Shown in pieces: positions 13,401 to 23,499 of a stretch of 64,000 bases of DNA; position 1 is the stretch's first letter; every line of letters starts with the position of its first letter. This DNA comes from Morella rubra. Taxonomy: Eukaryota > Streptophyta > Magnoliopsida > Fagales > Myricaceae. The notes under the pieces are model-generated. The model was not told the DNA's origin. It searched no databases and saw nothing but the letters and a program-made list of their open reading frames with translations. The stretch lies in the NCBI GenBank assembly GCA_003952965.2, contig CM025849.1, forward strand, positions 35,305,942 to 35,369,941. Direction: 5' to 3'. The position numbers and the translations under genes are program-made.

Positions 13401-13487
13401 GGGGATCAATGTCCAAGGGTCCAGAGACAGGAATGGCAACTCAATAAGAAGTTGCATGTTTTAGTTAGAAGTTGGGCATTTTTGTGA
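10430..13487 (+). pseudogene. mudrA-type MULE transposase, decayed
   Basis: A transposase of the MuDR/MULE family spread over several frames. The ATG at 10430 follows a 3' splice site (TTACAG) and begins MVKVVMHHGG, the usual MULE N terminus. Next come an acidic region with DYAASEK (about 11030), the MuDR DNA-binding region FEYSFVKNDKVRVRAMC (11250-11300), and the catalytic core. First Asp is in SIDACFLKG (about 11738), second Asp in DRQKGLLQSF across an intron at 11948-12039, and the Glu in NLVESFNAW (about 12330). A CX2CX5HX4C zinc knuckle (CGNCKAVGLH then NARRC) follows at about 12910. Further introns are likely at 13013-13101 and before 13302. Frame breaks near 10712 and 11466 and stops near 12456 and 12513 show it cannot make a full transposase. 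Confidence 0.88.
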
Positions 13488-14468
13488 TGTTGTGGTGTTT
13501 TAGTTAGAAGTTGGGGTTGTTGCATACTCATGTGGCAGATTGGTGTTTTGTGGTGAATTGGTTTGGATAGAATATTTTTTGAGGAGTATCTGGTTGGAGA
13601 TCACGTTTTTTGGGTTGTAAAGGTTGGAGAAAACTTTTTTTTTTTGCATATATTACGCTGGCAGATGTATTCAAGATGATACTGACTTATTATTTCTCGA
13701 AACATTGCATATAACTTACTTAAATGTGAATATGGATGATATTGGATGCACTTATGATACACGTGGTCTTTGAATGTATATGGATGATATTGATTTATGG
13801 ACAGCAAGACCAACTGAATGTATATGGATGATACGTGGTCTTATGAATGTTTAAACCATAAGGTCATTCTCTTTGGCATGTCTTCATGGATTTAATTCTT
13901 ACTTTGCAAATGCATTCTTGATGTTCTGCCGTGCTCAGCAATTGGGATCGAATCCAAAAGTAGTCCATTTAATGGGACTTTTTTCCTGCGTAAAGATTCA
14001 AAAACCAAAGACCTAATAAACCAAATTGCTATCAGCAGAAAATGGACTCTCTTCCAATCTCTCTCCAAGACAGGCATATGGATTTTGGTAGGTCACAATA
14101 GCAATCACGATTCTTTTTTTTTTTTTTTTTAATGGATGTAAATGATTATTGAATATTGATGTGCTTCTTGGTATATGGTTGAATCTTAAATGTCATACTA
14201 GTTTTTTGCCAAACACAAAAGGAAAAAGGCGGCTAAAATATGAATTTTAGGTTGGGTTTCAGCTCCCCTGATGGTTGACCAGTTACAAAAAGCACATTTA
14301 TGAACTGTTGTATGTTCTATTCTCTAGTATCCAGTTGCTCTCAAAAGCAAGTCATTGGCTTTTAGCACGATTTGAACATAAATTAGTAGGTCCATAAGCT
14401 GAAAGTGACATTCTAAACAAATCTAAAATTACAACAAAAATAGATGACAATCATTGAAAGGGCCTTGT
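13488..14468. other. MULE interior between the two convergent genes
   Basis: AT-rich DNA with repeated ATGGATGATA-type phrases near 13730-13840 and a T tract at 14113-14131. It probably contains the 3' ends of both transcripts. No further coding region is convincing. Confidence 0.5.
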
Positions 14469-14608
14469 CTATGCTGTCTTCGAAACCATCCACATGGAAA
14501 CGCACACGGCCACAATGGTTATCGCCCACAACACGAAAGAAAACACCATATGTTTTTTCTCCTTAGCCTGGTACATATGTACTTGATTTTCTAATATCTT
14601 CATCTTTC

Positions 14609-15669
14609 TCAGCGTTCTTGGTAGGATTTCCATTCCACGTGGGCAAGTTTGGGATCATACCATAAGAAAAAGCCACACACGCCACACATGCCACCTCCCC
14701 ACTGTATGCACAAAAGAAATGAATTACTTATTTAAACCACCTAAATAAAATCGTTACGTAGTTTCTGTATACATACCGATTGTTTGTTGTACCTTCCACA
14801 TCCAAAAAAATGACGGCCTGGATTTTGATCAATCCAAGATGTCTTCAAGGGTGCTTTGACTCCGCAATAGCATTTGTGCAACTCCACACCCCAGCACTTG
14901 GAATTTGAAGCAGAAGTCATGGAAGAATTTTTGGGTTTTTCCTTGCCCTGACATGGAACAAACATGATGTAAACATAAAAAAATTGTACTTCACAGGACA
15001 CACTTAAAAATGATTTCAGTAAGGACAAATAAAAAGGAACTACAACCAATGTGAAGAAAAATGACACATTCTGTTTTGTCTCTTATGAACATTCCTCTAA
15101 CAATATATTGATGTAATTCAACATTTTCTTTCTCTTACCAATAGTCTTCAACAAGTCCATGTCAAATTCACGTTAATTCCACGAAGACAAACCCAATACT
15201 AACTAAGGCCAAACAGAACAGAGTAAGATTTTTGGAAATCTAGGTCAATGATAATCCAATCAGCTGAACTCGCAACCCAGGTGCTTAAATTCACAATGGA
15301 GAAGAATCTCTGACAACTTCAACAATATTTCAAGATAATTCCATTAAGAGATAGAAATATCACAATTCTAGACATTAATTCGCAATGAAAGTGAAGCTGA
15401 AGGCATATGGGTTTCCTCACAATATTTCAAACTGAAATAACAAACGGTAGAGCTATAGAAGAATTCCAAAACTGAATTTCCTCTGAGTAAGAAAAGAAGC
15501 AAAAGAGGTGTTTCAATGGAAGCTTGGAGCTACGAATAACACTTAACAGTGGTAATTGGTAAGACTTCAAGTTAGAGCAAAAACTAGACTTCCAACTAAG
15601 AACCGTAACCCATTTTAGAAAGAAGAACATAAATCATAACCCATTTACCTTGGTGCTTCTAGTACTCAT
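14609..15669 (-). CDS. GRF-type zinc-finger protein carried by the MULE
   Basis: Three exons with GT-AG introns: 15649-15669 (MSTRSTK), 14777-14947 and 14609-14701. They join in frame to 94 residues. The GRF zinc finger is complete: KCYCG (residues 32-36), NPGRHFFGCGRY in the middle, and CGFFLWYD after the second intron. GRF fingers bind single-stranded DNA in TTF2, NEIL3 and APE2-type proteins. Plant genomes hold many small GRF proteins of this layout (At4g04775-like) that end in a coiled coil and a membrane segment. Here such a tail is readable at 14469-14608, but one base out of frame after VEWKSYQER, so the predicted protein stops at TGA 14609-14611. Transcription faces the transposase gene, as mudrB faces mudrA in maize MuDR. 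The function is inferred only. Confidence 0.75.
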
Positions 15670-15763
15670 CTGGAAGAGGAATGGAAGCTAAAACGGGAGC
15701 CACAGACGCTGCTAGAGAGAAGATGAAATCAGCGTCGAAGGGTGAAAATGAGGTCAGTAGCTC

Positions 15764-16107
15764 AAACTAGTTTAGGCGTGGGTAAGTGTATCGGGTAAGC
15801 TCCATGGGTTCAGATCAAGGGCATTTTTATGCTTTTGTTTTTCTTTTAATTTTTTACAAATTTTTTACAACAGGTGCCAACGTGGCTATCGTTTAGTATT
15901 TTTTTTTTTTCAATTCGTACACGTGGCGTGATATTATTGGAAGTGACGTGTCCCACCGTTAGCTGACTGTGCACGGGGGGACGGAATTGGACGGAAGGAT
16001 TAAATTGACAAATAAAAATAACTTAAAGACTGATTTGAGCAAAATTGAATCCTAAGACCATTTTGATATAGGGCATAAAACCCAAGGACGAAAAAGGACA
16101 TTACCCC
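15764..16107 (-). repeat. Right TIR of the MULE
   Basis: Imperfect reverse complement of 8443-8764 with several small indels. It probably supplies the promoter of the GRF gene, whose ATG lies about 95 bases inside it. Confidence 0.85.
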
Positions 16108-16116
16108 TTCTTTTTA

Positions 16117-16679
16117 AATTCAACCATTATCAATCTCAACTAATTAATGATAACCCTTGTTACGTAGAAAAAAAACTAATTAATGATAATATAATTATTT
16201 TGTATTTTCCAAACTAACACCAACTAATCCTGCAGGCTCGTATGTTGGACCCACTCGTCCGCTCATTGAGAGCCCGAACAGTTTTCGGTGCCATCTTTTG
16301 AGAACATTTTTTTATTGTGTAAAAAGAACATATTAATTGTTATATTAGTAGTTTTACCTTCCAAAAGCTGAATTCCCTGCTCTGCCGCTGGATGCAAGTT
16401 GCGAACAATGTCACCGTCAAGGCATTGGAGTCATGACTGTCGGTCGAGTCATGACTGTCGACTGTCGTACTAGTAGTAGATCTGAAGGACGGAAGGGGAG
16501 ATGACATTAAAGGACGCGAAAAGAGACACAGAGCTTAACGACAACCTAGTTCAAAAGAAGTTTACCACCAATCAGACCCCAAGTATACGCGCACGGACTA
16601 AGGAAGAAGTGCCATGAGCAGAGAGAGCTTTTGAAGACCCCAGGGCACAGACGAACCCTCTTCTCTTCTTGCATTTCAA
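16117..16679. other. Upstream region of the PPR gene
   Basis: About 560 bases between the MULE target duplication and the PPR start. It holds a short direct repeat (GAGTCATGACTGTCG) at 16430-16462 and probably the promoter and 5' UTR. Confidence 0.55.
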
Positions 16680-18362
16680 ATGCTCTGTGCACTCCTGCCA
16701 AGATCACATTCCTCTTTATTTAGAGTCTCACAATCCAAAGATCAAGGCAAGCGCCTGCTATCTACTACCACAGCTACAGACCTGGAATCTTTGCTAAAAC
16801 GATGCTCCAGCCTCAACCACATATACCAAGCTCATGGCTACGTGGTTCTCAGAGGCCTTGACCATGACAACTTCCTCCTCAGCCGGTTCATTGACGTCAC
16901 CTCCTCTCTGGGCTTCTCTAGTTACGCTTATTCAGTCTTTACTCACACGACACAGCCTGACATATACCTCTATAACACAATGATCAAGGGTCTTTCCCGG
17001 AGTAGCTCTCACTCCCCACAAAAGGCCATTCTTCTTTATAACAGGATACAATTCGCCGGCCTACGACCTGACACTTACTCCTTCCCTTTCGTACTCAAGG
17101 CCGTTGTCCGATTATCCGATATTAACTTCGGGAGAGCCGTTCACTCTCAAACTATAGCCACTGGGTTGGACTCCCAAGTGAACGTGGTCACAGCCCTGAT
17201 TCAAATGTATTCATCCTTTGGGTGTGTTGCCGATGCTCGGAAGCTGTTCGACACTGTGAGATTTACAGATGTGGTACTGTGGAACGCGATGGTTGCAGGT
17301 TACGCCAAGGTCGGTGATTTGGACAATGCCCAGACATTGTTTGACCGCATGCCTGAAAGGAACGTCATTTCTTGGACTACTGTCATTGCAGGGTATGTTC
17401 AGATGAACCGTCCAGCCGAAGCGATAGTGGTCTTCCGCAGAATGCGACTCGAGGATGTGGAGCCTGATGAAATTGCAATGTTGGCTGTACTCTCTGCATG
17501 TGCTCATATGGGTGCCCTCGAGCTGGGGGAGTGGATTCATAACTCCATCGAGAAAAACAGGTTACAAAAGATTGTTCCTCTTAACAATGCGCTCATTGAC
17601 ATGTACGCAAAATCAGGCAACATTAGGAAAGCATTAGAAGTTTTTCAAAGTATGAAGCATAGAAGCGTTATAACTTGGACCACGATTATAGCTGGGCTGG
17701 CTATGCACGGGCTTGGAAGAGAAGCTCTTGATATGTTTTCTCGCATGGAAAGGACTAGTGTTAAGCCAAATAAAATCACCTTCATCGCCATCCTTTCTGC
17801 TTGCAGCCATGTTGGGCTTCTTGAAATGGGGCGATGGTATTTCAACAACATGGGATCAAGGTACGGGATTGAACCACAAATTGAACACTATGGCTGCATA
17901 ATTGATTTACTTGGTCGAGCTGGATACCTCCAAGAGGCACAGGAACTAGCTAGGCAGATGCCATTTGAAACAAATGCAGCTATATGGGGGTCTCTTCTTT
18001 CTGCCTCAAATCTTCACCGTGATGCCAAGCTTGGAGAGCAGGCTTTGCAGCATCTAATGAAGTTGGAGCCACATAACAGTGGAAACTATGCACTTTTGTC
18101 AAATATATATGCTGCCCTTTGTAGGTGGAATGACTCTGGGATGGTGAGGAAGGTGATGAGAGACATTGGTGTAAAGAAGATGCCAGGCGGGAGTTTCATT
18201 GAAGTGAATAACAGGGTCTATGAATTCATTGCGGGAGACAAATCTCATCCACAGTATGATAGTATATCTCAAGTTCTGTGTAAGATAAAAGGACATTTGA
18301 AGATGGTTGAGCATGTACAGAATGGAGGTGGACAACAGCTTGAATTTGATGTTTTGAACTAG
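16680..18362 (+). CDS. Pentatricopeptide repeat protein, PLS class, E subgroup
   Basis: An intronless 560-residue protein, as usual for plant PPR genes. PPR proteins are helical-repeat RNA-binding factors imported into mitochondria or plastids, where PLS types mostly specify C-to-U editing sites. The first 30-45 residues are Ser/Arg rich and probably a targeting peptide. Repeats run from about residue 50 to 450, with motifs such as VVLWNAMVAGYAKVGDL, NVISWTTVIAGYVQ, LNNALIDMYAKSGNI and VITWTTIIAGLAMHG. After them come the E and E+ motifs (IWGSLLSAS through GVKKMPGGSFIEVNNRVYEF). There is no DYW deaminase domain, so editing would need a DYW partner. By recall it is closest to Arabidopsis At5g56310; that ortholog assignment is uncertain. 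ATG at 16680 is the first in frame. Confidence 0.95.
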   Translation: MLCALLPRSHSSLFRVSQSKDQGKRLLSTTTATDLESLLKRCSSLNHIYQAHGYVVLRGLDHDNFLLSRFIDVTSSLGFSSYAYSVFTHTTQPDIYLYNTMIKGLSRSSSHSPQKAILLYNRIQFAGLRPDTYSFPFVLKAVVRLSDINFGRAVHSQTIATGLDSQVNVVTALIQMYSSFGCVADARKLFDTVRFTDVVLWNAMVAGYAKVGDLDNAQTLFDRMPERNVISWTTVIAGYVQMNRPAEAIVVFRRMRLEDVEPDEIAMLAVLSACAHMGALELGEWIHNSIEKNRLQKIVPLNNALIDMYAKSGNIRKALEVFQSMKHRSVITWTTIIAGLAMHGLGREALDMFSRMERTSVKPNKITFIAILSACSHVGLLEMGRWYFNNMGSRYGIEPQIEHYGCIIDLLGRAGYLQEAQELARQMPFETNAAIWGSLLSASNLHRDAKLGEQALQHLMKLEPHNSGNYALLSNIYAALCRWNDSGMVRKVMRDIGVKKMPGGSFIEVNNRVYEFIAGDKSHPQYDSISQVLCKIKGHLKMVEHVQNGGGQQLEFDVLN

Positions 18363-19261
18363 GTGTGAGTACCAATATCTCAAAAACACATGCAACACTA
18401 CTATTGCCTCTGCTGTGGAAACCCAGTTTATTCCAACTGACTTTGAGTCAACTCAAACTGAGATTTGTTTGTAGACAAGATCAGGTGAGCAACATAATGT
18501 ACCGAGCACTGTTTGCACTTTTTGGAGCCATTTTCATACTACAAAATGTGCTTCCTGGCGTACTTGGAATCTCAGTCTTGATGGAAGCTTCACTGCATGA
18601 GCAAGTTTTTGCCAGCCAGCACTGTGAACAGGATTGACTTACCTGAGCACATGGTGTTCCTTTTCTGAGTCAGACAATTTTAACTCAAGTTTGGAGCCAA
18701 TAAAAAGAACTCGTATGTTCCTGCCTTGAGCCTCGATGGTCAATAAAAGAGTCCTGGAGAGGCAAGTGGTGTAAGCTGTAGAGGGAAAGGATTCTATTTA
18801 CTTAATTGGTCAGTAATTTTCAAATTCTTGTGCAAATTGATTTGGCCTATATATTTGAATAAGCTAGATGGCGAAAAAAGAAGTAGAGTTAGTTGCATTG
18901 CTAGTGTCACCTAAGCCTTGGTTTATCTTGCATAGGTCCGGAAGTGGGTAGTCTTTTATAGATCTAGTCATCATTCAAATGTACCAAGCTTTGAGTCAGG
19001 TGGGGGTTTGCTTCTTTTGTATCTATATCTGTTTTGTTTTTTCAATTTCCAGAGAATTTTGTACGAACTAAAATATTGACTTCGGCTTGAGATCTCTTTG
19101 TAATATTAATGCTCTCTATGAGACGTTTGAAATTATGAATAGACTTGTCAAAGCAACTTTGTTTACAAACTTATTGAAACAAATTGGTTTACAATTGTAC
19201 CAGCAACGTATGTATACCAATAAGCTAATATTTTTATATCAAAGAATGTTCTAGTAACCCC
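18363..19261. other. PPR 3' region and spacer
   Basis: Probably the PPR 3' UTR, with AATAAAAG signals near 18699 and 18742, followed by AT-rich spacer. Nothing else recognisable. Confidence 0.55.
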
Positions 19262-19510
19262 AAACTATTTTGTGTAATGCTTTACAAAGTAAAGTATCCG
19301 CGGTACTAAGCTTCATATTTGGCGATGGCAGAGACAGATATTTCTGGTGGGAAAATTGGCATCCCCTTGGACCCCTTATGGGCAGAGATGAGATGCTGGC
19401 CTCAGGTATTTCCTTGCAAGCTACAGAGTTTGAGATTACTGATGGCATGGACTGGCGATGGCCCACAGAGAATACCAGATTGTTGGAGATGATTTGTGCA
19501 TAAGGCATCA
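19262..19510 (+). mobile_element. LINE (non-LTR retrotransposon) fragment, end of pol region
   Basis: An open frame contains FGDGRDRYFWWENWHPLGPL, which matches the linker between reverse transcriptase and the terminal zf-RVT domain of plant L1-type LINEs (usually VGDG..T.FW.DNWHP.GPL). Only about 80 codons remain. No tail or target duplication was found. Confidence 0.8.
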
Positions 19511-20047
19511 AGTGGACTGTCCAATGAGATATTCAGGACTAAGAGTACAAGTGTCTCAAACTAATGCCCTTGTGTTGTGTTGGATCATGTCATACATATT
19601 GGTAAGGAGAGGATGAACATTCCCGTCATCATACAACAAAATTTTAAGAGTCCGAATATAAGTAAAAAATAACTGATATATAGCTAACTTCTACTCTTCT
19701 TTGGTCCAACTGTTCAAAAAAGCATAAGAATACCATCGCGCATGCCAATCACGCGCACCCATGAGGAGCAAACCCGACCCGTGAACCGGCCAGATCATAC
19801 ACGACCCAGAATCCCTACTGCTGGATGTTCCCTATGATTGATAGCCCGCTCATCGGACCCGCGAACGCAAAGCAAAAGCTTCCATCACTATCCACCGGGA
19901 TCAGATAATTAGTCGCCGGTAATGACAACTCAGCTCCTCGAAAATGCAAAACCACTGTCGGCACTTTCACCTCCGTCTTCCCGGAGTCAGCAGTCAAGCA
20001 CGTTCAAACAACGAGAATTCGGGTGCCCACTTCTGTCTGGATCTCTT

Positions 20048-20882
20048 TGTTAGAGTATAAATTGTCTAATCTCACATTAGTTAAAAATGTGAGTTCTTTG
20101 TGCGTTGGGTTCCATAAAAAGACTATTTTATGTACAAGTTATAGACACTTTGATAAATAAAGATGTAGCCCTTTAGGCTTTCTACGGTAGATGTAGGTCT
20201 GTTCAGACTAAATCACCTTAAGTCGTTTTCTCTCTCTTTCTCTCCTATTCTCTCTCTTTTTCTTCCGGTACCTGTCCACCCTCTCCAGCCAGATTCCAAC
20301 AACTTCTCCTGCCATCTTCAGACGACTATCCGCCCTTCTCCGGCCAACTTTCGACGATCTTCTCCGAGCCTTCTGTTCATCAATTTTTGGTGTCTCCATC
20401 ACTGACCACCATCCGCCACCAACCACCATCTCCGGTCTCCCCATCTCTGGCCATCTCTAGGGACCGTTCGCCCTTCTCCAGCCATCTTCAGGCGATCATT
20501 ACTAAACGTATCTAGTATTCTGGTCACCGTTCATAGGATCTTATCTATGTCCCAACTCCCGTCGGATCTTATGTCGCCGCCCTATGCAGCAGATCTTGTC
20601 TCTCTCCCGATCCCGTCGGATCTTGTGCCTCTATACGTCATCGTTATCATATTTGCAAACTCAAGTTAGTATCAATAATAACCATCTTAAGTTTGAGGGA
20701 GGATGTTAGAATATAAATTGTCTAAGTCCCACGTTGGTTAAAAATATGAGTTTTTTGTGTGTTGGGTCCTATAAAAAGACCCTTTTATATATAAGTTACA
20801 GACACCTTGATAAATAAAAATGTAGCCATTTAGGCTTTCTACGGTGTACATAAGTCGCCCAAGACAACCAAATTGTTACTCG

Positions 20883-20923
<41 letters not shown>

Positions 20924-20925
20924 GG
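20048..20925 (+). mobile_element. Small non-autonomous LTR element (TRIM-like) inside the protease pseudogene
   Basis: Direct repeats starting TGTTAGAGTATAAATTGTC (20048) and TGTTAGAATATAAATTGTC (20705) extend for at least 170 bp, to TTTCTACGGT and into a TC-rich tail. The second copy is preceded by a purine-rich tract (GTTTGAGGGAGGA), as expected before a 3' LTR. The interior is only about 450 bp and shows no gag or pol, which fits a TRIM/SMART-type element. The right border lies in a TC microsatellite and is approximate. LTR divergence suggests an old insertion. Confidence 0.7.
20882..20925. repeat. (TC)n microsatellite
   Basis: CT/TC run at the junction of the 3' LTR and the protease pseudogene. 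Confidence 0.85.
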
Positions 20926-21890
20926 GACAGAGACAAGATCCTCCGGTGTCCGTAACGCACTATATAAGTAGGTCGGGTTAAGCGCGTTACCGACGTACTT
21001 GAGTCGATGATCACACCATCGTTTCCCGCCGGATCGAGTTTGAACAACAAAGCGGTGATGCCAGCAACGCGTGCACCGCCAACGCTGACTTCGACAAGTT
21101 CAACGTAGTAAAAGGTGTCAAGCTTGGGGTTCACGAGCAATGGAGTGAACTGGGCGGTCCGAGAAACTACCGCATCCCCGAACATGACTAAGGATGACCT
21201 AGACGAGGCGGAACGGTCCACCAAACAATATGAGAACTTCTGGTTAAACCGGCGACCCGTCTGTGAGGGAAATGACAACCTCCCTCGGTCGAGACCCAAC
21301 AACCCAGCGGCACCGACGAACAAGCCCTCATTATCGTGGCCACAACCGAGCGCCACGCGATCCACCCGGGTGCGCCGGAAAGTCAGAGTTTCGATGGAGA
21401 ACTCGCCAAGAGTGAAAGATCCGTCGCCATAGGATACTTGATATAGGCAATTCTGGCGTTGGTTGCAACCTGGAAAATCAAGCTTGTAGCATTTCCTACA
21501 GGGAGCAAACTGGATCCAGACAACATAGCTCCCGGTGTCCAACACCATGTAGACATACTTGAGAGGAGTTCCCACATCGATCCACGTAAAGTACTCACCG
21601 CTGCCCTGGGCGAGCCCTGACACGAAGGAGCTACTAAACCCGGCCCCCGTGCGACTCTCGTTCCTAACAATGGCAAGTGAAGTGAGGGCCTTGACTCTGA
21701 GAGCATCACGTTGGAGCCTGAGGTTGAAAAGTTGCTCTGGAGTTCTGTTCAAGGACAAGAAGTCTATATGTTGTAATTATAGAGTTGTGCTAGAGGCATC
21801 TGGGTTGGGAATGAAGGCTTCGGATTCAGGCCATGAGAGGGAAATAAGAGAGTGCAAGAGTGAGCTAGGCTGAAATAAATATTGTGGGGG

Positions 21891-22529
21891 GAGCAACAGT
21901 GGTCGGCGTGGGAAAAGTCGGTTGTGGAGTGGAGTTATTAATATGACTTTGGTGGGGAGGGCGCGGTTAGAAATTATCTTTAGGTTTCGCTGTCATTTAC
22001 GTAGTTGGTTGTCACGATTAGGAGGGTAGGATAACAAACATCCGCGTATCCAGTTACGAGGATAGGACAAGAATCTTCTAATTTCACAAAGAAATAACAG
22101 AACTTGCGTCTAAACTCTAAAAAGAAAGGTCTTTTCATTGCATAATCCTGAATGAAAAAGTGTAGAAATGCTCATTCAAAAATTGAAAGTAAGGTCGTTG
22201 TATCGTTTTTTTATGACTTTGACTGTATAAACCATGAATTATTGAAAGAGACCCATAATTATTTTTTGTCTTTTCTTCTTTTTCTCCCAAAAGACTCCAT
22301 CATCAATTATTTGAATGTGAAGAGAGCGGCATGGACGACAGAAATGCTCCTTGGCCAATGCGGGATTAAAGTAAGAGGACAAATATCCGACATAATTTAC
22401 TTTTGCTTTTGTTATTATTAGTGGAAGTTGGGTATTCATTAATTGGTGTTAATCAATGCTCTGGGGAGTAGAGCTTGCAGCTAAGATCTTGGGGTCTTGG
22501 CATTAATTGATGTTTTTATTCACAGATCT
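21891..22529. other. Spacer
   Basis: Former upstream region of the protease gene followed by AT-rich DNA. No gene or repeat recognised. Confidence 0.5.
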
Positions 22530-23207
22530 CATGTGTTTTAAGGGTGAGTACAAGAACGGATGAAATTGGAATGAGTCATTCCGATTTCAGTTCCAGTACT
22601 CATCGGAATCCAAAATTTCATTCTGGTTCCCTTCTGAAATGAAACCGAAATTTCCGAAAATAGAATCTAGAAATTCCGGTTCTATTAGTATAGGCCTGTA
22701 TGTAGTATTAGAACATGAAGCATCCAAAACAAAAACATGCTTTCAGGAAACAAAAAATCAACCGAGAGTAGATTCCACTGACATCAACTAGTCCTGTAGT
22801 TCATACGAAATTGATGCAAAAAGGAAGTAAAGATGCATCTTCTACGAGCCAAATTGCCAATTATATAGTCTAAGCAGTTCCTCAAATACTAAAGTTCATT
22901 CGCCAAATGTAATCTTAAAGAAAATAAGTTATACCTCAAGGTCGAAGACTTGTGCTTCAAAATAATTTTTCGAGATAGCAAACACGGTTGTTTTATGGCC
23001 TTAGAATACCGCAACAATATTCTCTGCCGGAATTACCATTAAGGAAAGAGGGTAAAAAAACCATGGAACAAAAAAAAATTATCAAGACAGGTTAACTAGG
23101 TGGTGCTGGAAACAGAAGTACAGTAACACTCGTGAACAACGTTCATGTAATGCACATTATTTGGTCTGATTTGCAATGGGAGGGGGGCTAGGCATTGGTG
23201 AGTTGTA

Positions 23208-23244
23208 TCGAAGAGAGAGAGAGAGATTTTTGGAGGGAGAGAGC

Positions 23245-23275
<31 letters not shown>
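23208..23275. repeat. (GA)n microsatellite
   Basis: Two AGAG runs, with the longer one at about 23245-23275, inside the hAT-like element. Confidence 0.85.
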
Positions 23276-23278
<3 letters not shown>

Positions 23279-23499
23279 CGAAAGGGACGGCGACACACGA
23301 CGAAGGCCAGACTCAGTGGGAAGGGGGCTGGGCTTTAGCGAGTGGCAGCTAGGAGTTGGGATTGTAGGAGGCTTTGATTTAAAAGACTCTAGAAGAGAGA
23401 ATGAAGTCTCTCGCGCGACCTGGGTTGTTTAGACCCAGGTAACCCTTTTTTTTTTTTTTACACCAGGCTCAAACGCACAGTTTAAGCCCTGAACTAATT

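Larger units (their letters stand above)
8443..16107. mobile_element. Mutator-like element (MULE), 7.7 kb, two convergent genes
   Basis: The ends are inverted copies: GGGTTAATGTCCTTTTTGG at 8443 matches the reverse complement of the sequence ending at 16107. Flanking 9-bp target duplications are TCCTTTTTA (8434-8442) and TTCTTTTTA (16108-16116), one mismatch apart. Nine-base duplications and long TIRs are the Mutator signature. Inside are a decayed mudrA-type transposase gene on the plus strand (10430 to about 13487) and a GRF zinc-finger gene on the minus strand (14609-15669). Each is transcribed inward from its own TIR. TIR divergence and breaks in the transposase show that it is not recent and not autonomous now. 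It inserted between Pur-alpha and the PPR gene and ends about 570 bp upstream of the PPR start. Confidence 0.92.
19749..21890 (-). pseudogene. Nepenthesin/APF-type aspartic protease pseudogene
   Basis: A relic of an intronless secreted A1-family aspartyl protease. In order on the minus strand: a remnant of the LQHIDFLSLNRTPEQLF propeptide, GLAQGSGEYF, the first active site VLDTGS (about 21.54 kb), SYGDGSFTLGEFSIETLTF, GCGHDNEGLFVGAAGLLGLDRG, the second active site as IIDSSTS, then after an insertion FSLF, KTEVKVPTVVLHFRG, SIIGNIQQ and VGFAPHGCA with a stop at 19749-19751. It is broken in several ways. A stop precedes the mature part (about 21.77 kb). About 30 residues are missing after the first active site. 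The second catalytic motif has lost its Gly (DSS for DSG). A frame change lies near 20.0 kb, a TAG follows NIQQ, and an LTR element interrupts it at 20048. The frame from 21758 to 20796 runs into that element. Confidence 0.9.
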
